NCBI RefSeq assembly: GCF_963082655.1
Contig: NC_081555.1
Location: forward strand, 24,851,291-24,915,290
DNA length: 64,000 bases
Reading direction: 5' to 3'
Origin: Stomoxys calcitrans
Lineage: Eukaryota > Arthropoda > Insecta > Diptera > Muscidae
The translations under genes and the position numbers were made by a program. Of this stretch, positions 21,021 to 32,989 are shown in pieces; position 1 is the first letter of the stretch; each line of letters begins with the position of its first letter. The notes under the pieces were generated by a model that saw nothing but the letters and a program-made list of their open reading frames with translations, had not been told where the DNA came from and did not search any database.

Positions 21021-22594
21021 CTGAATTGAAGTATTCCTATAGAAAACTCTATTTAGCCAGGCTGAATTGAAGTTTTCCCATAGAAAACTCTATTCAGCCA
21101 GGCTGAATTGAAGTTTTCCCATAGAAAACTCTATTCAGCCAGGCTGAATTGAAGTTTTCCTATAGAAAACTCTATTCAGCCAGGCTGAATTGAAGTTTTC
21201 CTATAGAAAACTCTATTCAGCCAGGCTGAATTGAAGTTTTCCTATAGAAAACTCTATTCAGCCAGGCTGAATTGAAGTTTTCCTATAGAAAACTCTATTC
21301 AGCCAGGCTGAATTGAAGTTTTCCTATAGAAAACTCTATTCAGCCAGGCTGAATTGAAGTTTTCCTATAGAAAACTCTATTCAGCTAGGCTGAATTGAAG
21401 TTTTCCTATAGAAAACTCTATTCAGCCAGGCTGAATTGAAGTTTTCCTATAGAAAACTCTATTCAGCCAGGCTGAATTGAAGTTTTCCTATAGAAAACTC
21501 TATTCAGCCAGGCTGAATTGAAGTTTTCCTATAGAAAACTCTATTCAGCCAGGCTGAATTGAAGTTTTCCTATAGAAAACTCTATTCAGCCAGGCTGAAT
21601 TGAAGTTTTCCTATAGAAAACTCTATTCAGCCAGGCTGAATTGAAGTTTTCCTATAGAAAACTCTATTCAGCCAGGCTGAATTGAAGTTTTCCTATAGAA
21701 AACTCTATTCAGCCAGGCTGAATTGAAGTTTTCCTATAGAAAACTCTATTCAGCCAGGCTGAATTGAAGTTTTCCTATAGAAAACTCTATTCAGCCAGGC
21801 TGAATTGAAGTTTTCCTATAGAAAACTCTATTCAGCCAGGCTGAATTGAAGTTTTCCTATAGAAAACTCTATTCAGCCAGGCTGAATTGAAGTTTTCCTA
21901 TAGAAAACTCTATTCAGCCAGGCTGAATTGAAGTTTTCCTATAGAAAACTCTATTCAGCCAGGCTGAATTGAAGTTTTCCCATAGAAAACTCTATTCAGC
22001 CAGGCTGAATTGAAGTTTTCCCATAGAAAACTCTATTCAGCCAGGCTGAATTGAAGTTTTCCCATAGAAAACTCTATTCAGCCAGGCTGAATTGAAGTTT
22101 TCCCATAGAAAACTCTATTCAGCCAGGCTGAATTGAAGTTTTCCCATAGAAAACTCTATTCAGCCAGGCTGAATTGAAGTTTTCCCATAGAAAACTCTAT
22201 TCAGCCAGGCTGAATTGAAGTTTTCCCATAGAAAACTCTATTCAGCCAGGCTGAATTGAAGTTTTCCTATAGAAAACTCTATTCAGCCAGGCTGAATTGA
22301 AGTTTTCCCATAGAAAACTCTAATCAGCCTGGCTGAATTGAAGTTTTCCCATAGAAAACTCTATTCAGCCAGGCTGAATTGAAGTTTTCCCATAGAAAAC
22401 TCTATTCAGCCAGGCTGAATTGAAGTTTTCCCATAGAAAACTCTATTCAGCCAGGCTGAATTGAAGTTTTCCCATAGAAAACTCTTTTCAGCCAGGCTGA
22501 ATTGAAGTTTTCCTATAGAAAACTCTATTCAGCCAGGCTGAATTGAAGTTTTCCCATAGAAAACTCTATTCGGCTAGAATGAATTGAAGTTTTC
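21021..22594 (+). repeat. 41-bp minisatellite, 38 units
   Basis: Units start at 21021 and recur exactly every 41 bp to 22579, where a partial unit ends the array. Each unit holds two dyads: TTCAGCC-A-GGCTGAA (7-bp arms, 1-nt centre) and AGTTTTC-CTATA-GAAAACT (7-bp arms, 5-nt loop). The main variable site is CCTATAG versus CCCATAG: units 2-3 are C, 4-23 are T, 24-30 C, 31 T, 32-36 C, 37 T, 38 C. The edge units are the most diverged. No long open frame and no flanking element ends were seen. Confidence 0.95.
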
Positions 22595-24539
22595 TTGAGC
22601 TATGGTGAGGTTTTGACCAATGGAACTATTTTTCTCACATCCTTAAAAAGGATTTATTTCTATCAAATATCATTGGTTATCAATCAGTTGTGAATGCCTT
22701 AAGGCTACCCTTTTAACTTTAACATAATTAATACGTTTTATAATAAAACGTGTCTGCGTTTTTTTCTAATTAATTAATGAAATAAAACATCATTGACATT
22801 TACACCATTTTGACGCGGCACACAAAGAACAACGAAACCCGAAACTCTGAGGCAAATGTCAAGTGTCAAAGAAAGACTTTCTTCCTTTACAAAAGTCCTT
22901 TTCTGGCTATGCTTCTTCGTCTTCTTAATCTTCAATGTCGCTCAGCGAGGACTAGCAAGCAAATCATTATTACGACGCTAATGAGTGTTGCCAGATCATT
23001 ATCTTAATTTGAGATTTAATATGGTTATGAGGGTAGTAGAAAATAGAGAATCTTTTCTTCTACAAATAACATCAAGGGAAATTTTGCACTAATTGCTCTA
23101 ACAATTTATTTTTTCTTTTCTGTCGCAGACAATAACAATGCAAATTTGAATGGAAAAGCAGACAGCCAAAGTTGAAAGTGGAACATAGCCGTTTTTGTTT
23201 TGCTTTAGCATTGCTGAAGCCAAAGGGCTTTGTGATCGAAGGCATGGCCCTTACAAGAAGCAGAGTAGGTAGCTGTAGAAATATTTTAATGAGACCCGAG
23301 GTAAATTGATATGCCACCTAAAGCTGGGACAAGTGCTTCCAACCAAACGAACGTCTATTTATGCATTCATTCGTTTTTTTTGTCAAGCATTCGCCCTCAC
23401 ACTCCAGGTAATGGTCGTTTGTTTCGGTTTGCTGATGGCTTAGCTGGGCAAAATGAGAATAACGGCTAGGCAAAGAAAAGTCGCAGAAAGAAAAATCCTT
23501 GCCACCTAAGACACAAACACTTTGACTATGGGAAAAAGGACTTGCTACTGATTTTGTCAACCCACTAATCCCATTATGAGTGCACAACAGAGAAGAAGAA
23601 CAAACAGCTAAACACATTATTTGAAGAATATGCTTTTCCCAACACAACAATAAGGATAACAAGAACACCTTCTATTACTCATGCTCATCATCACCAAGGA
23701 CCATGTTAATCCTATTGGCAGCCCACAGGCTAAGCATAAGGCCATGAATGGTGGTGATAACTATGGTATGTTCGGTATAGTTGTTGTTATTGTTGGCAGT
23801 ACTTCTTCTCTTGGCGTTGACTATGATGGGAAAATTATGAAAATTGTCCACTTTGCCATTATCGATTGTTTTCTCTTCCAAGAAGTCATTGAAATGGAAA
23901 AATAAAATATAGAATAACGAGCATATTAAGCAAGGCACTATCCAATGTCTGTGTAAGAAGTGCTCAGGTTCGTAAAGAGAAGAAAGGGTAACAGGGAAAG
24001 GTAGGAAAATTTGGGTTATTTCGAAGTCAAAAATAAAGGATAGTGCAAAGAGCAGTTTTTTCGAAATGGGCTATAAAACATTTTTTTTTAACAATCCTCC
24101 CCCAAATCGGAGCTTTGGCAAGGTCACATTACTCTTAGGGGCTCAAACCCAACTAAACCAACCAACGAACAGTAAATCAACAATCAAAACCACACGACGG
24201 TCTTTCAGGAGTTGGAAACTAGGGCTATTAACGCTCGCTACGGTATCTGAATAAGATTGAGGGTCTAAAACCATACTCTTTGATTGTTACGCAGGCGCCG
24301 AAAACTTACCAGTTTTTCACAAGTACCTGCAATAACAAGTGGCGATCCCGGACCGCAGCAAACCCAAAGGGCCTGATGTATACGACGAGATGGTTGAAAA
24401 TCGAAGAGAATATTCACCTAGGATTATCGGAAGCCATGGGAAAAGGGGAGCACGCTTTCTTCACAGATTTCTTTCGACCTGCATCAACTGAGTTGATCCC
24501 TCTTGGCTTGGTATGGTGATGGATCCTGATGGCCAAAAA
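22595..24539. other. AT-rich stretch without recognised genes
   Basis: Open frames at 22810-23007, 23072-23317, 23318-23668, 23675-23938 and 24280-24519 lack recognisable domains and overlap others. The 24066-24540 part is less AT-rich and could be old repeat, but I cannot assign it. Confidence 0.45.
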
Positions 24540-26397
24540 CAGAGGAGCCTTAAACATGCCACAGTCTTAAATTTCAGCGAAATTGGGCAATAAATTGTCT
24601 TTAACTGGCATTAAGGTACTAAATCGGAAGTAGACAAATATTCATATATATCCAAATATGAGCAGTTTCTGACCATATTCAGTTTGGATATCGGGGGGAG
24701 CATTCCAACTCACTGTTCCAATTTTCAAAGAAAACGGGTAATAAAAGCGCTTTTTATGGCTTAAGAACATAAATCTGTCTATACAGAAGCTGTGTCGCAA
24801 TATGGTCTGATCTCGACCAACTTCCGTTCGGACAACGGGAGGCCCATTCCAACTCACTGTTCTGAATTTCAGCGGAATCGAGTTACAAATAAAGATTTGA
24901 TGAGCATAATAGCCTAACTCGGCAGAACGACCTATATGACAGCTATATCAATATATAGTCCGATCTGGATGCCTAGTGCAACTCACTGATCCAAATTTCA
25001 GCAAAAACAGGTAATAAATGCCGCTCTTATGAGCTGAAGACCCTTAATAGCCAGTTCGGCCCATATGGCAACTATATCCAAATATGGTTCTAACTGGACC
25101 ATATGCGGTTCGAATGCTGATGGGCCTTATTTAACTCACTGGTTTGAGTTTCAGCGAAATCGTCTAATAAATTCGCATATTATTATGTAAAACTTCTCTC
25201 CAAAGAGGTGTCACACTGCGGCACGCCGTTCGGACTCGGCTATAAAAAGGAGGCCCCTTATCATTGAGATTGAACTTGAATCGTACGGCATTCATTGTTC
25301 CTTAGTGGAATGTTTATGGGCAAAATTTGCAATATTATGGGCTTAAAAGCTTGATATGGCAGATCGGTCTATAAGGCAGCTATGTGAAAATATAGTCCAA
25401 TATTGTTCGGACGTCGGACGTCCTATCTGAATTCACTTTGCCAAATTTTAGCGAAATCAGACAGTAAATGCATCTGTTATGGGCTTAAGACTCTTATCGA
25501 TCGGAATATATGACACTTATACCTAAATATTGTCCGATAGAAACCATACTAAGCTCAGATACCGTGGGGCCTAGTGTATGCAATTCACTTGTCCAAATTT
25601 TAGCGAAATCTGATGAAAAATGTGCCAGCTATGCACTTAAGACCCTTAATAGCCAGATCGGCTCATATAGCAACTATAGCCAAATATGATCCGATTTGGA
25701 CCATATTCTGTATGGTTATCCGAGGCCATAGTATAACTCACTGTGCCAAATCGAACAATAAACGTGAATGTTATGGGCATAAGACCCTAAATCGGCAGAT
25801 CCGTCTATATGGCAGTTATATCTAAATACAGTCTTGTCTGAAATATAATCGGGTGGAATTCCGGGGGGTTTAGTGTGACACATTGGTTCGAATTTCAAAT
25901 TTCAATTAAGCCTGCTATGGGCTTAAGATCCTTAATAGCCAGATCGGCCCATATGGCAGCTATTTGTAAATATAGCCTGATATAGACCACTATGGCCTCC
26001 GACATCAGAGGCCATAGTGCAACTCACTAAGCCAAATCGGACAATAAAGGCGCCTTCTATGGGCTTAAGACTCGGAATCGGCAGATCGATTTATATGGCA
26101 GCTATACCCAGATATAGTCCGATTTGTCCATTTCCAGAACTTAACCTACGCATGAACAAAATGCGACTCTGTGCAAAATTTCAGCTCAACATCTTAATTT
26201 TTGATGGTTATAGCGTCAATATAACTGACAGACGGCCGGACGGACAGACAGACAGACGGACATTGTTAAATCTTCCTAGAACTTTAGGATGATCACGAAT
26301 ATATATACTTTAAAAGTTCGGAAATGGATATTTCGATGTGTTGCAAACGGAATGACTAAATGAATATATCCCCTATCCTATGGTGGTGGGTATAAAA
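24540..26397 (+). mobile_element. Long mini-me-like element with about ten internal units
   Basis: Repeating blocks contain TTTCAGCGAAATCGG-like, TATGGGCTTAAGACCCT and ATCTAAATATAGTCCGAT motifs at about 145-150 bp spacing. The 3' end is complete: GGACGGACAGACAGACAGAC (GTCY seed, about 26235), ATATATATAC and GGTGGTGGGTATAAAAG. It is much longer than the 1.1-kb copy at 1493, mainly through internal unit number. A SINE fragment is inserted at 25188-25331. Confidence 0.75.
25188..25331 (+). mobile_element. 5'-truncated SINE in the mini-me-like array
   Basis: It contains the SINE body and tail: CAAAGAGGTGTCACACTGCG, CGGACTCGGCTATAAAAAGG, TTCCTTAGTGGAATG and GGGCAAAATTTGCA. The tRNA-like head is absent. 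Part of the segment before the tail is also deleted. Confidence 0.8.
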
Positions 26398-26399
26398 GA

Positions 26400-26890
26400 T
26401 GTTTACCAGCTGAGGATAAACGATGAGGGGACGAATGAAAAAAATAAAATAAAACTCCAAGGATCCACTAACCAATGAGCCCCCTTTTGGCCCGGCATGG
26501 TGACAGAGATGATGCTGACCACTAAAATCTGCCTCTGAATGACGTTGCGAGGGTTGCAGACGGGTTCAAATCCCTCCTCAGTCAGCATCCTCAATAGGTC
26601 ATTTATGATTGTCACCCATAGAATTGTGCCATTTTCTCCCTTTATGTCATGGGACCCACAGTCTATCCACTTGTTTCTTAACATAGGGTTTATCCAGTTG
26701 CTAAGGACTCGGTCCATCCGGTCCTGGTCTATTGATTGGATCAGTGTGTCGGTTCACACATTATTAAAAGCCCCCCTCGATGTGAATGCATACCGCCAAT
26801 ATGTCAACGAATTCTTCTATTGTATGCACAACCTCGTGCTGGGTAGTGTCCAGCGACCTTACCTTGACATAGGCATGCTGTTTGTATGCC
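26400..26890 (-). mobile_element. Family A RT fragment
   Basis: The minus strand reads VVHTIEEF (right end), an IHIEGGFNNV-like motif A, RTDTLIQSID, then MDRVLSNWINPMLRNKWIDC and INDLLRMLTEEGFEPVCN. The position of the catalytic YADD box reads NPRN, so the active site is lost. The same segment occurs at 33486-34010 and 53035-53720. At its 5' edge GACATAGGCAT is followed 9 nt later by its inverted copy ATGCCTATGTC. Confidence 0.7.
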
Positions 26891-28895
26891 TATGTCAATA
26901 AAAATATTTTATAGAAAAGGTTTGCTAATTTTCGTATAAAAATAAAATTTTCCAAAATTGTCTATTAAAACTAAATTTTAACAAAATAAAAGAAAAAATT
27001 TAATTTAAATTATAAATTCGAATATATTTTTTAAAAATTTTTTTATATAAATTTGTGATAAAAGTTGCATTAGAAATAAAATTTGCCAAAACTTTTTGTT
27101 CAAGTTTTTGAAAATTCAAGCAAAATTTTTCATTTTTATAAAATTTGAATGGAAATGTTTGAAATGTTATGGTAGCCCAGAATTGTTATGTTTCACAAAC
27201 TAATCCCTCATTCCTTTGTTTATGAATGGCTTGTAATCACAGCATGAATGAAAGGTTATGGTCATTGCCTGATAATGAATGACGATGATGAGGGAGGGCA
27301 CACGTCAAAAGATTATGACAATTTTCCCACCACATAACATGGCTTTGGATTTGCTGACGATTTCTCGCTCACTTCTCACATAAATGAACACTTAAATCCT
27401 TCGCTCTGGCCAAGCAAACACAGAAAAAAAAAACGAGCCGCACAAGAGTGTTGACAGTGTCACTAATGTCGTTGTTGTCATTCGTTAAGTATGGCCTGCT
27501 AAGGACAACTGCCACACTCAGCAGGATACTAGGCACAGAGAAGAAGTTTTACTGAAGTGCAAGAAAAATGATACAACAATGACAACAAGAACCAGGGAAG
27601 ACAATAACAATAGAGGACCAAAGGAGAAGCAAAGATATTCTCAACAGTAGCAGAGATAATGGAAGAAGAAAAGAAAAACTCAAACTAACAAGCATAACGA
27701 GCATAACAAGCTAAATGTGTTGACATGGAATTATCACGTAAACTGCGCGAAATGTAGCAGTTCAAATGGACGGACAAGTACAAGGATGGCTATTGGTTGG
27801 CCCATTGTCACTTGGTGTAGAGTTCCAACAATACTCTGGGTCTAGCAGACCTAGCACATAAATGATGAATTGTGTCACTTTGGTAATGGGAAAATATGGA
27901 AAATTACTCAACGGAAATGGTTAGTTAGACTTCAATACAATTGTAAGTGTGAAAATGGGCTAAACCATTTTGCCGGGGAATGAAGTTTTCTTGTTGAATT
28001 ATGGTATGAGTGTTTATGCTGGGGGGCGGGATAGAAATATTATTGGTAATGACAGGAAAATTATGACAGATTATTGCTATTGTGTATTGCGAATGAAGGA
28101 GTGATGAAAAGGAAATGGAGGAAGAATGTGGAGAATATTGAAAAGATTACAATAAATTGAATTGTAATTTATTACAGAAATGTTGGGGTAATCAATAGAT
28201 GTGCGTTTTGTAAAAAAAAAGATATTAAAAAGGTAACCTTAGGGCAAGGATTAGGATATGTGATGAAATGTCCTATTATTCGTACAAAATAAGAACAATT
28301 AAATATAGATTTTTAATTATTTTTTTTATACTAAACTTTCAAAAATCTGTATTTTAATATTCATATATATAAAGTGAAGTTCACATTTACCTTGTCAAAG
28401 CTGACAAGAATTATAAGGGTGACAATGTTCAAGGACTTTGAAGAGAGCTTAGGACAACAACGCATACATGCTGTGATAAGTAGATAGCTTTAGGCATTTC
28501 ATAAGCATTCAATGATAGGGAGGGGCTGAACAATAACCAAGAGAACAAACACAGACGTAATAATAATGCAATTCTTCTTTAAAAATGAAGGGGGAATGAT
28601 ATGTACATATTCTTTAGAAATTCTAACAAATTTTAATCATTCTTAAAAATCAATTTAAATAAATGCGGGCTCAGCCGTTATAAAAAGTTAACAGACTAAG
28701 GGTTTATAAACATTAACTTTGCTTCCAGGGTAAATGATTTTTCTTTTTATTTATCAATATTTTGATGGTATGGGAACATGTGTGTTTCTTAAGGGTTCTT
28801 GAAAAGCGCTAGGTTATGAAGATATATTTGATCACAAAAGTCATAGTCATTAAACAGCAGGAGATAAAGGATAAACAGTGATTTTAGTAAGCAAA
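26891..28895. other. Degenerate AT repeats, then AT-rich DNA without recognised genes
   Basis: 26891-27165 has AAAATTTTxxAAAA words like those at 19.8 kb. From 27166 to 28895 nothing was recognised: purine-rich runs (27560-27720) and no supported frame. Confidence 0.45.
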
Positions 28896-28998
28896 ATTAT
28901 TTTTGTACCACCACCACCATAAGATGGAGGGTATTATAATTTAGTCATTCAGTTTGTAACGCCTGGAAATATTTATCTGCGATGCAATAAAAAATATA

Positions 28999-29234
28999 TT
29001 GGGTTGCCCAAAAAGTAATTGCGAATTTTTCATATGGTCAGCGTTGACAAATTTTTTCACAGCTTGTGACTCTGTAATTGTATACTTTCTTGTGTCAGTT
29101 ATCAGCTGTAACTTTTAGCTTGCTTTAGAAAAAAAGTGTAAAAAAGTATATTTGATTAAAGTTCATTCTAAGTTTTATTAAAAATGCATTTACTTTCTTT
29201 TAATAAATCCGCAATTACTTTTTGGGCAACCCAA
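28999..29234 (+). mobile_element. Mariner-type MITE, copy 2 (236 bp)
   Basis: Termini TTGGGTTGCCCAAAAAGTAA and …TTTTTGGGCAACCCAA are flanked by TA (28997-28998 and 29235-29236). It lies in the TATA tract of the mini-me-like element. The interior is nearly identical to copies 1 and 4. Confidence 0.9.
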
Positions 29235-29246
29235 TATATATAAATA

Positions 29247-30941
29247 TCTTATATATAAAATTCAATTTGTGTTTGTATGTTTGTTTGTTCCGTATAGACT
29301 CAAAAACGGCTGAACCGATTACCTTGAAATTTTCACAGATTGTGTAGGTTGGTCTGAAAGAAAACATAGGCTATATAATTTTTTGATATCAGAAGGGGGG
29401 AGGACCCTCCCCCTTACCCCAAAAGTACTATCCAAAAATCAAAATAAACCGATCGAGACAATATGGGATTCAAATGAAAGGTATTCAAGAGTAGAGTACG
29501 AATTTCATAAAAAAAGTTGGGTCCAAGTACCTGGGGAGCCGCCCCAGCCCCAAAACCCCTTAAAACAGGTTTATTTGACGATCATGACAATATGGGACTC
29601 AAATGAAAGCTATTCGAGAGTAGATTACGAATATGGTCAGGAAGTAGAAATAGGCTTTATAATTTATTGACAACAGAAGGGGGCAGACCCTCCACCGTTA
29701 CCCCAAAAACACCACCCAAAATCAAAAGTGGACCGATAAGGACAATATGGGTATCAAAGTATGCGGAAGTAGATAACGAATCTGGAAAACAAATTCATGT
29801 GGAAGTATAGGGGGTTACCCCACCCCCACCAAAACGCCCATGGGCACATTAGCCAATCACGTATATATGGGACTCGGTTTGTTTGTTCCGTATAGACTGA
29901 AAAACTGCAGAACCGATTTTCTCGAAATTTTGCGCATATTATATAGGTTGGTCGGGAAGGAAACATAGGCTATATAATTTTTCGGTATCGGAAGGGGGAC
30001 GGACCTTCCCCCTTATGCCAAAAACATAACCCAAAACCAAAAGTGGACCGATCGGGACAATGTAGGTATCAAATGTATCGTATTGGAGAGTAGATTATGA
30101 ATATGATATTAAAATATGAGTCTAAATACCACTCGGGCCGCCTCAACCCCAAAAATCCCCTAAACAGACATATTGGACGTTCATTTTAATATGGGGCTCA
30201 AATGAAAATAATGCGGGAGTAGATTTCGAATCTGGCATACAAAATCAGATCGAAGAATAGAGGGTCACGCCACCCCGCAAAAACGCTATAAGACCCATTA
30301 TGACTATATGATACTTGGTTGAACCGATTTTCTTCAAATTTTCATTGTGTACGTTTGCCTAGAAGGAAACATAGGCTATATAATTGTTAGATATCGGGTA
30401 GAGGCGACCCCTCCCCCTTATCCCAAAAACGTCACCCACATCCGATAGTGGTCCGATGGGCACAATAAGGGTATCACACTTAACTCCTCTCAACAGATAT
30501 ATTCGAAGTTCATGTCAATATGGGACTCAAATGAAAATTATTAGGCAGTAGATTACAAATATGGCATAAAACATTAGGTCCATGTAGTGGGAGGTCGCCC
30601 ACTCCCAAATACCCCAAAATATGCATATTAGCCGACCATGGTTATATGGGGCTCAAATGAATGGTATTAGGGAGTAGAGAGATGGTAATGAGAACATTAC
30701 CCTAAGGAAGAACATTACCACCAGGAACCGATAAGGGGCAAATGACCATGCATGGCATTGTACCTTGCAAATGTCGCCAACATTAAAAGGGGATAAACAG
30801 CGCTTTGTCTGATGTTCTCGCCAAAATTCGAACGCGTTCAGTGTCATAGGCTACAATGGCACGAATTCGATATGTGTCCCCACCCTAAAAAGACATTAGA
30901 GAGTTAAAGAAGGCGCAGCGGAGCGGGCCCGGTTCGGCTAG
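29247..30941 (+). mobile_element. Helitron-like element, 1.7 kb
   Basis: Starts TCTTATATATAAAATTCAAT after A (29246) and ends CGGGCCCGGTTCGGCTAG before T (30942), the same termini as 16410-18755. The interior is built of three imperfect repeats that each restart near the GACTCAAAAACGGCTGAACC block (about 29295, 29890 and 30310), followed by C-rich and GGGACTCAAATGAAA blocks. No coding capacity. A minus-strand SINE fragment is nested near its 3' end. Confidence 0.75.
30685..30868 (-). mobile_element. SINE fragment nested in the Helitron-like element
   Basis: The reverse SINE pattern is recognisable: ATGCATGGCATTGTACCTTG, GGGGATAAACAGCG, GATGTTCTCGCCAAAATTCG and CAGTGTCATAGGCTACAATG. The central part is deleted and the copy is well diverged. 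Confidence 0.65.
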
Positions 30942-31249
30942 TATATACATATTTATGTATTTGATAGTCTTAACAATCCAAGTTGATATACCCATGTCAG
31001 TCCGTCTGTAAAAATCAAAATAGCGGTCGAACGAATAAAGACCTCCGCTTAAAATTTTGTACAGATTTGTAGAAAGTAATCTTTCGATTTGACTTTTTGA
31101 GCCCCTAGAATCTGTAATTTTTACCCCATTGCATAAATATGGACCAAATCGCCCAACTAAACCGGTCTTCCGCTTGGACATCTTGGACCTCATAAGCTGC
31201 AATGTTTTGCACAATGTGTCAAATTACAAATAAATCTGAGAAGAATTTC

Positions 31250-31397
31250 TTCTTTTAAATGGTAAAGTTCCTACCAAATGTCATCAGCTTTAGGAGGGGA
31301 TAACCAGCTTTGGAAATTTTTCTGATTTTCCCGCTAGGATTCAAACCCCGGCGTTCAGGGTCATAAAAGGACATGCTAAACTCTGCACTACAATTTG
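31250..31397 (-). mobile_element. SINE head and middle fragment
   Basis: GTCATCAGCTTTAGGAGGGG, GCTAGGATTCAAACCCCGGC (B-box region) and GGACATGCTAAACTCTGCAC follow the minus-strand SINE order. Tail and far 5' end are missing. It lies just right of the mini-me-like element. Confidence 0.7.
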
Positions 31398-31689
31398 CTA
31401 GGAGAATATAGGAAGATACATATTTCGGCGCCTGTATTCCTCCTTAAACTTCTATAAATGCCTTAATTGGCTAATTGGACCAAAACTGCGACAATTTCTT
31501 CTTAGTCTACCTGGTGACCTACTTGTTGTTGTTCTGTCGTTTCTGCGCTTTGGTGTATCTCAGTCTGTGTTTTTTCATATTCTTTCTCAGTTCTGGCTTC
31601 TTCTAGAGCGAAAACAATGCACCGGAAGTTTCCATGTGAAACGGCTAGTAAGCGAGTTTGATAGTGTCGTGACCTCCAACCTAACCTAA
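31398..31689 (+). other. Possible non-LTR 3' UTR ending in a CCTAA-type tail
   Basis: The stretch is non-coding and ends CCAACCTAACCTAAATTT near 31668-31685, the tail style of the family A and B elements in this window. No coding homology precedes it, so the assignment is weak. Confidence 0.3.
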
Positions 31690-32330
31690 ATTTAATTTAC
31701 ACAGTGCGTCTGAGTATATGTGTGTTCATCGCCATGCATTGCTTTACAAGACTTGGTAAGTTAACGATGGCAGTCCTTTGCCTCTTACAGCAAGTCGTCT
31801 GCCTTCAGTTACATTTTAATCTACTACGGCCCGGAACCCAAAAGATGCGGATTGTGTCATGCTCAATGTAGGTGTTAATATCTTCCCTACATTTGAATAT
31901 TGTGAGTGCCTTCTTGGTGCCCGTAAAGTTATCCACTCTAGACGATCATGATCCCCTCCCCAATACTGTTGCAATTCTTCTCCATTGCTGTTCATCATGC
32001 CAAAGAGGCTTTAGTTAGGATTGGTCTAATTAAGCTCGTGTAGACCCAACAGTTTAAGGCGTCCCATTTCGAGCCTATGTGCCTATAGTGCCAAGCACCC
32101 GTGTGCCTTTTGACTATGCTCTAAAATGTGATACTATCTGAAATCACACCAAAGTGTTAGACCATGTCCGATATAAGCCAATTTCTTTTTCTCTCTCGTA
32201 AACAGGCAAATGTATTGGGAAAAAAATCAGACTCCAGTCGTGTGCCACCTCCAACACCATTTGGCCGATTTGCATAGCTGATTCCGTTTCAGGCCATTGG
32301 AAGTATTATAAAATTTGCTGCATAATTATA
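31690..32330 (-). mobile_element. Diverged non-LTR relic (RT thumb and RNase H end)
   Basis: On the minus strand, NCWVYTSLIRPILTKASLA matches the RT-thumb pattern WVYTxxVRPIxxYxxxVWW. HDTIRIFWVPGRSRLKCN matches the last RNase H motif, compare GTIRIVWVPGHNGGRRN at 54.28 kb. About 200 bp lie between them, so most of RNase H is deleted. Stops follow both motifs. Confidence 0.6.
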
Positions 32331-32340
32331 CAGGTCCCTC

Positions 32341-32961
32341 TGCTCTACTTCTCTACTCTACTCAACTCTACTCTACTCTAGCCTACTCTACTCTAGCCTA
32401 CTCTACTCCACTCTACTCTACTCTACTCTACTTTACTCTACTCTACTCTACTCTACTCTACTCTACTCTACTATACTCTACTCTACTCTACTCTACTCTA
32501 CTCTACTCTACTCTACTCTACTCTACTCTACTCTACTCTACTCTACTCTACTCTACTCTACTCTACTCTACTCTACTCTACTCTACTCTACTCTACTCTA
32601 CTCTACTCTACTCTACTCTACTCTACTCTACTCTACTCTACTCTACTCTACTCTACTCTACTCTACTCTACTCTACTCTACTCTACTCTACTCTACTCTA
32701 CTCTACTCTACTCTACTCTACTCTACTCTACTCTACTCTACTCTACTCTACTCTACTCTACTCTACTCTACTCTACTCTACTCTACTCTACTCTACTCTA
32801 CTCTACTCTACTCTACTCTACTCTACTCTACTCTACTCTACTCTACTCTACTCTACTCTACTCTACTCTACTCTACTCTACTCTACTCTACTCTACTCTA
32901 CTCTACTCTACTCTACTCTACTCTACTCTACTCTACTCTACTCTACTCTACTCTACTCTAT
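32341..32961 (+). repeat. CTCTA pentanucleotide satellite
   Basis: About 120 copies of CTCTA, nearly perfect from about 32410, with degenerate ACTCAA, AGCCTA and ACTTTA variants only in the first 120 bp and one ATACTCTA near 32473. Five bases is not a multiple of three but translates as a 15-base LLYST cycle. This explains the 275-codon open frame at 32315-33142, which is not a gene. Confidence 0.95.
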
Positions 32962-32989
32962 TACTCATTTCAAATCTAACCACTGTGGA

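Larger units (their letters stand above)
28896..31245 (-). mobile_element. Mini-me-like element, minus strand, split by MITE and Helitron-like element
   Basis: The left part (28896-28998) is the family 3' end in reverse (ACCACCATAAGATGGAGGGT, then GTAACGCCTGGAAATAT). The right part (30942-31245) continues with the TATA tract, CCCATGTCAGTCCGTCTGT (GTCY seed) and GACTTTTTGAGCCCCTAGAA. Between them lie a mariner MITE (28999-29234), 12 bases of TATATATAAATA, and a Helitron-like element (29247-30941). The insertions are therefore younger than this element. Confidence 0.75.

Noticed and set aside
21021..22594. Array resembling CRISPR repeats with palindromes
   Set aside because: There are no unique spacers: the repeat is contiguous, in a eukaryotic context, with no cas-like genes.
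23318..23668. 116-codon minus-strand frame with a hydrophobic start, like a signal peptide
   Set aside because: There is no recognisable domain, conserved motif or supporting context; a frame of this length is expected by chance.
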